Assembly (NCBI GenBank): GCA_034698045.1
Contig: JAQGAU010001024.1
Coordinates: 1 to 21,955, forward strand
Length of the DNA stretch: 21,955 bases
Source: Paramacrobiotus richtersi
Taxonomy: Eukaryota > Tardigrada > Eutardigrada > Parachela > Macrobiotidae
Reading direction: 5' to 3'
Part shown: piece by piece, positions 19,307 through 21,955 of the stretch
Numbering within the stretch: position 1 is the first letter of the stretch
How the letters are laid out: each line of letters opens with the position of its first letter
Translations under genes and position numbers: made by a program
The notes under the pieces: generated by a model
What the model was told of the DNA's origin: nothing
Databases searched by the model: none
The model's input: the letters and a program-made list of their open reading frames with translations, nothing else

Positions 19307-20362
19307 AAGTATGTAGAAAGAATACGATGTAGAGATTTTTTTGTATATCAGTTACAATTACTGTATTATCAAATTTAAACTTTGCCTAGACCTACTAATG
19401 AGCGACTGTACAGTTGGATTAACACGGATGAATAGTAAAAGTTGAGCGACTCTGGAAACGGTACTGCAGCTTGAATGGCGTTGGACAAAAAGTGATGAGT
19501 TTACTATATCGTTTCAGTACTGACAGAGGCGGCTCGAGGTCTGGCGAATGGGGAGAGGGATGTGGAACCTCTCCACACATCCCGCCCGGCCTAAACCGCC
19601 AGAAATGGCCGAAAAACGGTCAAAATTTTCCAGGCGAAATGAACAATCTGCCTTAGACAATGGAGAAGAAGCCCGCCAAAATCAAAAATCACTAGTCAGG
19701 ATTGTATAGACTTGCAATTGTTGGTAAAAAAAATCGGTACGGATTTTTCAATAGATAGCTACTCTTGTAAAGAGTATAGGATGTGGAATTAGTTGAATGT
19801 TTTAGTGCTGGTGCTCACGAGCTATAGACTAGAGGGGGCAGGAAAAATCATAAAACAAGGCCACGCCCGAAGCAACCTTTCCCTGTCGGTTTCAGTTGTG
19901 CACATAAGAGCGGCAGAGGCGAAAAGCCAGTCGCATTTTTAGATAATAATTATTATAAAATCACCAGAATCTGCTTGTCCTTTTGCCGACGCCACTAACG
20001 CATTGCGTTGCAGCGGTCATAATATTTTTCCGTTTACATCGATAATAGTAACTTCGAACCCCAAAGCTCGTAATAGTGGACCATTATGAGCATGGCGCTT
20101 CGAAGGAACCACCATTAGGCCCATTACGCTCAGATTTATCGCGTTTTGTCTGGTTTGCCATAAACAAGCCTGTACTGGAGCATGTGCATTCAGAGGTCTG
20201 CAAATCAGATAGCAAGCAAGAGCAAACAATTCGTATATAAATGAGCTTTTTCTGTTGCTCGTTTTCTTATTCGCACACCTCTCTCCCTAGACGAAACACC
20301 ATTTTGCACCTGATCAATAAAACAGAGAGAGCGGAGATAGCCTCAGAAAGGTGCAACTACAC
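19307..20362. other. Intergenic with GC-rich foldback
   Basis: No gene supported. The notable item is a GC-rich block at about 19525-19610 with self-complementary text. A TATA-like TATATAAA lies near 20234-20241, before the decayed gene at 20363. A short minus-strand frame at 20017-20229 has no support. Confidence 0.4.
19525..19610. repeat. GC-rich imperfect foldback
   Basis: GGATGTGG (19558-19565) faces CCACACATCC (19573-19582), flanked by GGGGAG and CCCGCCC and further out by GGCGG and CCGCC. The block differs in composition from the AT-rich surroundings. It could be a small non-autonomous element or a structured RNA, but no target-site duplication or conserved ends can be proved from one copy. 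Confidence 0.35.
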
Positions 20363-20690
20363 TGCAGAGAAATGGGCATAATGGCCACGATGATCAGTAC
20401 TGTATGTACAATAGTGCGCGCCACTTTCATGAAACGTGTAATCGATGAAATTCTTAGCTTCAAAACGATTACATATTTTGCAACACATGGTTCATGCCGA
20501 TTTTATGCTTGACGGTGATCGGGAATCAATGGAAGGGATCATCGTGCTGGCGGAAGTGAATATTACGCAGCTGACGTTTTCATATATATCCGCAGAAGAT
20601 CGATCCACCGCCATTCATGTGTGTCATGCTCAAATATAACAACGGTTTTAATTTACAGCCGGAAGAGAACGCTATTGATCAGTTTGTGTA
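20363..20690 (+). pseudogene. Decayed gene of unknown family, copy 2
   Basis: Aligns with 3555-3960. NGHNGHDDQY matches NGHGGHD, LQNDY matches FQNDY, and EVNITQLTFSYISAEDRS matches VDVELVTF-SEIAAKDQT after correcting one base in the other copy. Relative to copy 1 about 170 bases are missing after the NGHNGHD text, and there are stops at about 20432 and 20438 plus a frameshift near 20500. A 64-codon open stretch (20445-20639) covers part of it but is not a sensible gene alone. Family unknown. Confidence 0.5.
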
Positions 20691-21082
20691 ACGGGCGCGA
20701 TTCTCTCGGCAACTCATTTACTCAGTCGGTTTAATTCTAACTGGGAAGAGAAATCAACAGCGCGTTCATTCGGTCGCACACTCAGGAAATTACGTATTTT
20801 CGGCTGCATATCAAAAACACCAGTCAGAAGCGTGCAGCGTTTCACTTTACCCGATTATCGCAATCGCGAAAAAGCTCCCAACGAACTTAATATTGTTTCG
20901 ATTATGGTTACGCTGGTGTTGGGAAGCACTTCGTCGAACCCAGGAACACTCCTTTGTCAGCGGAGTGCTATCCGACACCGACAGCGTTGCTGTTTGTTGA
21001 GAAGTAACCTTGCCAGATTTGCGGCTGCAGTAACAGTCTGTTATCGGTTTGTCAAGTCTTCCCGTATAATCACGGCTTTCAG

Positions 21083-21290
21083 TCGTCGATTATGCATGTG
21101 CTTGGCATGGACTCTTTCTTTTCGTCAATGGAAAAGGTACGTGACCCTTTGCAAGATTGGATCAATGGGCTTTCGTCCCAGGGACGTCATTTATGTTTTT
21201 GGCAGTGAGGGGAATTGCGCTGCATATCAGGTACCATGGAAGTGTCCGATACAGACCGGCACTCGTGATCTATTGGTGACCACTACCGCG
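21083..21290 (+). pseudogene. Kelch-exon pseudogene fragment, strongly decayed
   Basis: TCGTCGATTATGCATGTGCTTGG matches copy 2 near 6103. Further on, GTCATTTATGTTTTTGGCAG (IYVFG) and CATGGAAGTGTCCGATACAGACCG (MEVYDTDR-like) match the next blade. The text between is shortened and out of frame. The base just before the match ends in CGGCTTTCAG, which resembles a splice acceptor. Older than the fragment at 19046, judging by divergence. Confidence 0.65.
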
Positions 21291-21361
21291 CAGAACTTTA
21301 ACGGAAGCAATTATGCAGGTTATAAAAGCAATTATGCAGGCATCGGGTTTTAAAAGCATAA

Positions 21362-21479
21362 TATAGGGGTTACTACATTGCGCACCATACCATTTTTCTG
21401 TATCGCTCCAACACAAGGCTTGGCGATTACTGAAGCAATACAGGAAAATGGTATGGTGCGCAGCGTAATACCCACTATA
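21362..21479. mobile_element. Foldback / MITE-like element
   Basis: Two arms of about 46 bp (21362-21407 and 21434-21479) are imperfect inverted repeats, with about 85% pairing by eye. The core GCGCACCATACCATTTT (21380-21396) is repeated exactly in the opposite arm. Ends read TATAG-GGGT and, on the other strand, TATAGTGGGT. The spacer is 26 bp with no coding capacity. Size, long terminal inverted repeats and TA-rich flanks fit a small non-autonomous DNA transposon; a TA target duplication is possible. A pre-miRNA-like hairpin is an alternative. Confidence 0.6.
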
Positions 21480-21662
21480 TAATTATTTCAACTATAAGAC
21501 GATGACGTATGCCCAAGTATTCTACGCAATAAAATGACAACGCACTGTCGTACACAAGTGCGAAGTGAAACTTCTCCCTAAACTGCCTGCGAAGCGATAA
21601 ATTCGGTTTATCCAGGCAACAACGATCAAGATTAAAATGAAGATTTGAGAAATAACTATTAA

Positions 21663-21708
21663 CGTGTATTGATTGGAGTTTATCGCAATAGACTCCAATC
21701 AATATACG
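21663..21708. repeat. Short hairpin, about 17-bp stem
   Basis: ATTGATTGGAGT (21668-21679) pairs exactly with ACTCCAATCAAT (21692-21703), and pairing extends outward to 21663/21708 with one G-U. The loop is 12 bases. It is too short for a typical pre-miRNA. It could be a structured RNA piece or a small foldback remnant. Confidence 0.5.
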
Positions 21709-21794
21709 GTACACTGGAATTAGCACATGCACAGAACCTCCAGTAAAGCATAATGCCAAATGGCAGCAACAGGGACAGTATTCACCCGCGCCAG

Positions 21795-21955
21795 CTAGTA
21801 CATCAGTTTTCTCAAACTGCCATCCGGTGTGATGCACATATACCCGTCCGTCCAGTACACCAAAACATCTTTACACATCTGGTTAACACTCTGCCACTGC
21901 CCATCCACCCGCTTCCTGATTTGATTGCGCGAGTCAACGACGACAATGTGCTCAA
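21795..21955 (-). CDS. Probable 3'-terminal coding exon, partial, unknown family
   Basis: From the right edge on the minus strand a frame is open for 53 codons and ends TAG at 21797-21795. The product has coding-like composition, with blocks such as VVVDSRNQIRKRVDGQW and VYWTDGYMCITPDGS. The alternation of Asp/Gly turns with short hydrophobic strands recalls a beta-propeller blade, but I cannot assign a family. No donor is needed if it is the last exon; GATGTACTAG just before the stop could instead be a splice donor. The rest of the gene lies outside the window. Confidence 0.4.
   Translation of the reverse strand, partial: EHIVVVDSRNQIRKRVDGQWQSVNQMCKDVLVYWTDGYMCITPDGSLRKLMY

Noticed and set aside
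20017-20229. 70-codon minus-strand frame with a hydrophobic start
   Set aside because: Too short, no similarity within the window and no splice partners; could be chance.
21475-21837. 120-codon minus-strand frame
   Set aside because: It overlaps the foldback end and hairpin, and near 21800 it runs in a different frame from the better coding-like exon that reaches the right edge.
1-21955. CRISPR array, prophage or bacterial operon
   Set aside because: No regularly spaced short repeats with unique spacers; the only regular repeat is a coding 165-bp unit, and genes carry spliceosomal introns.

Overview
The window looks like nuclear DNA of a small-genome invertebrate animal. Coding exons are split by short GT-AG introns (about 49-314 bp, mostly 65-150). 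The kinases resemble the MEKK/STE11 and STE20 side of the eukaryotic kinome, one domain is a Kelch propeller, and one protein has an animal-type signal peptide. No bacterial signals such as operons or Shine-Dalgarno sites are seen. An ecdysozoan such as a tardigrade is only a guess; nothing here fixes the phylum.

The left third (1-8300, plus strand) is a tandem cluster of one unusual gene family: a protein kinase domain fused to a C-terminal Kelch-repeat domain. Two copies look intact, at 653-2691 (621 aa) and 4372-6410 (629 aa). They share exon number, splice phases and part of their 5' flanks. Between and after them lie broken copies (2743-3480 and 6957-8276). Further decayed pieces are scattered to the right (15725-16248, 19046-19306, 21083-21290). 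This is a birth-and-death gene cluster.

The middle (9130-14917, minus strand) holds two related STE11-like kinase genes. One (9130-10482) has lost the HRD aspartate, the DFG aspartate and the glycine-rich loop while keeping an open frame, so it reads as a pseudokinase. The other (11545-14917) keeps its catalytic residues. Splice signals and phase suggest it continues into a long Pro/Gln-rich tail of about 650 aa containing a 55-aa tandem repeat, giving one protein of about 1011 aa.

The right part (16600-21955) is gene-poor. It holds a minus-strand three-exon gene for a small secreted Cys/Ala-rich protein (16612-17833), Kelch fragments, a second decayed copy of an unidentified gene also found at 3483-4122, a foldback (MITE-like) element at 21362-21479, and a probable coding exon running off the right edge on the minus strand.

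Together the window is a signalling-gene neighbourhood: active kinases, a pseudokinase relative, and kinases carrying a built-in propeller that could recruit substrates. The functional link between them is inference.
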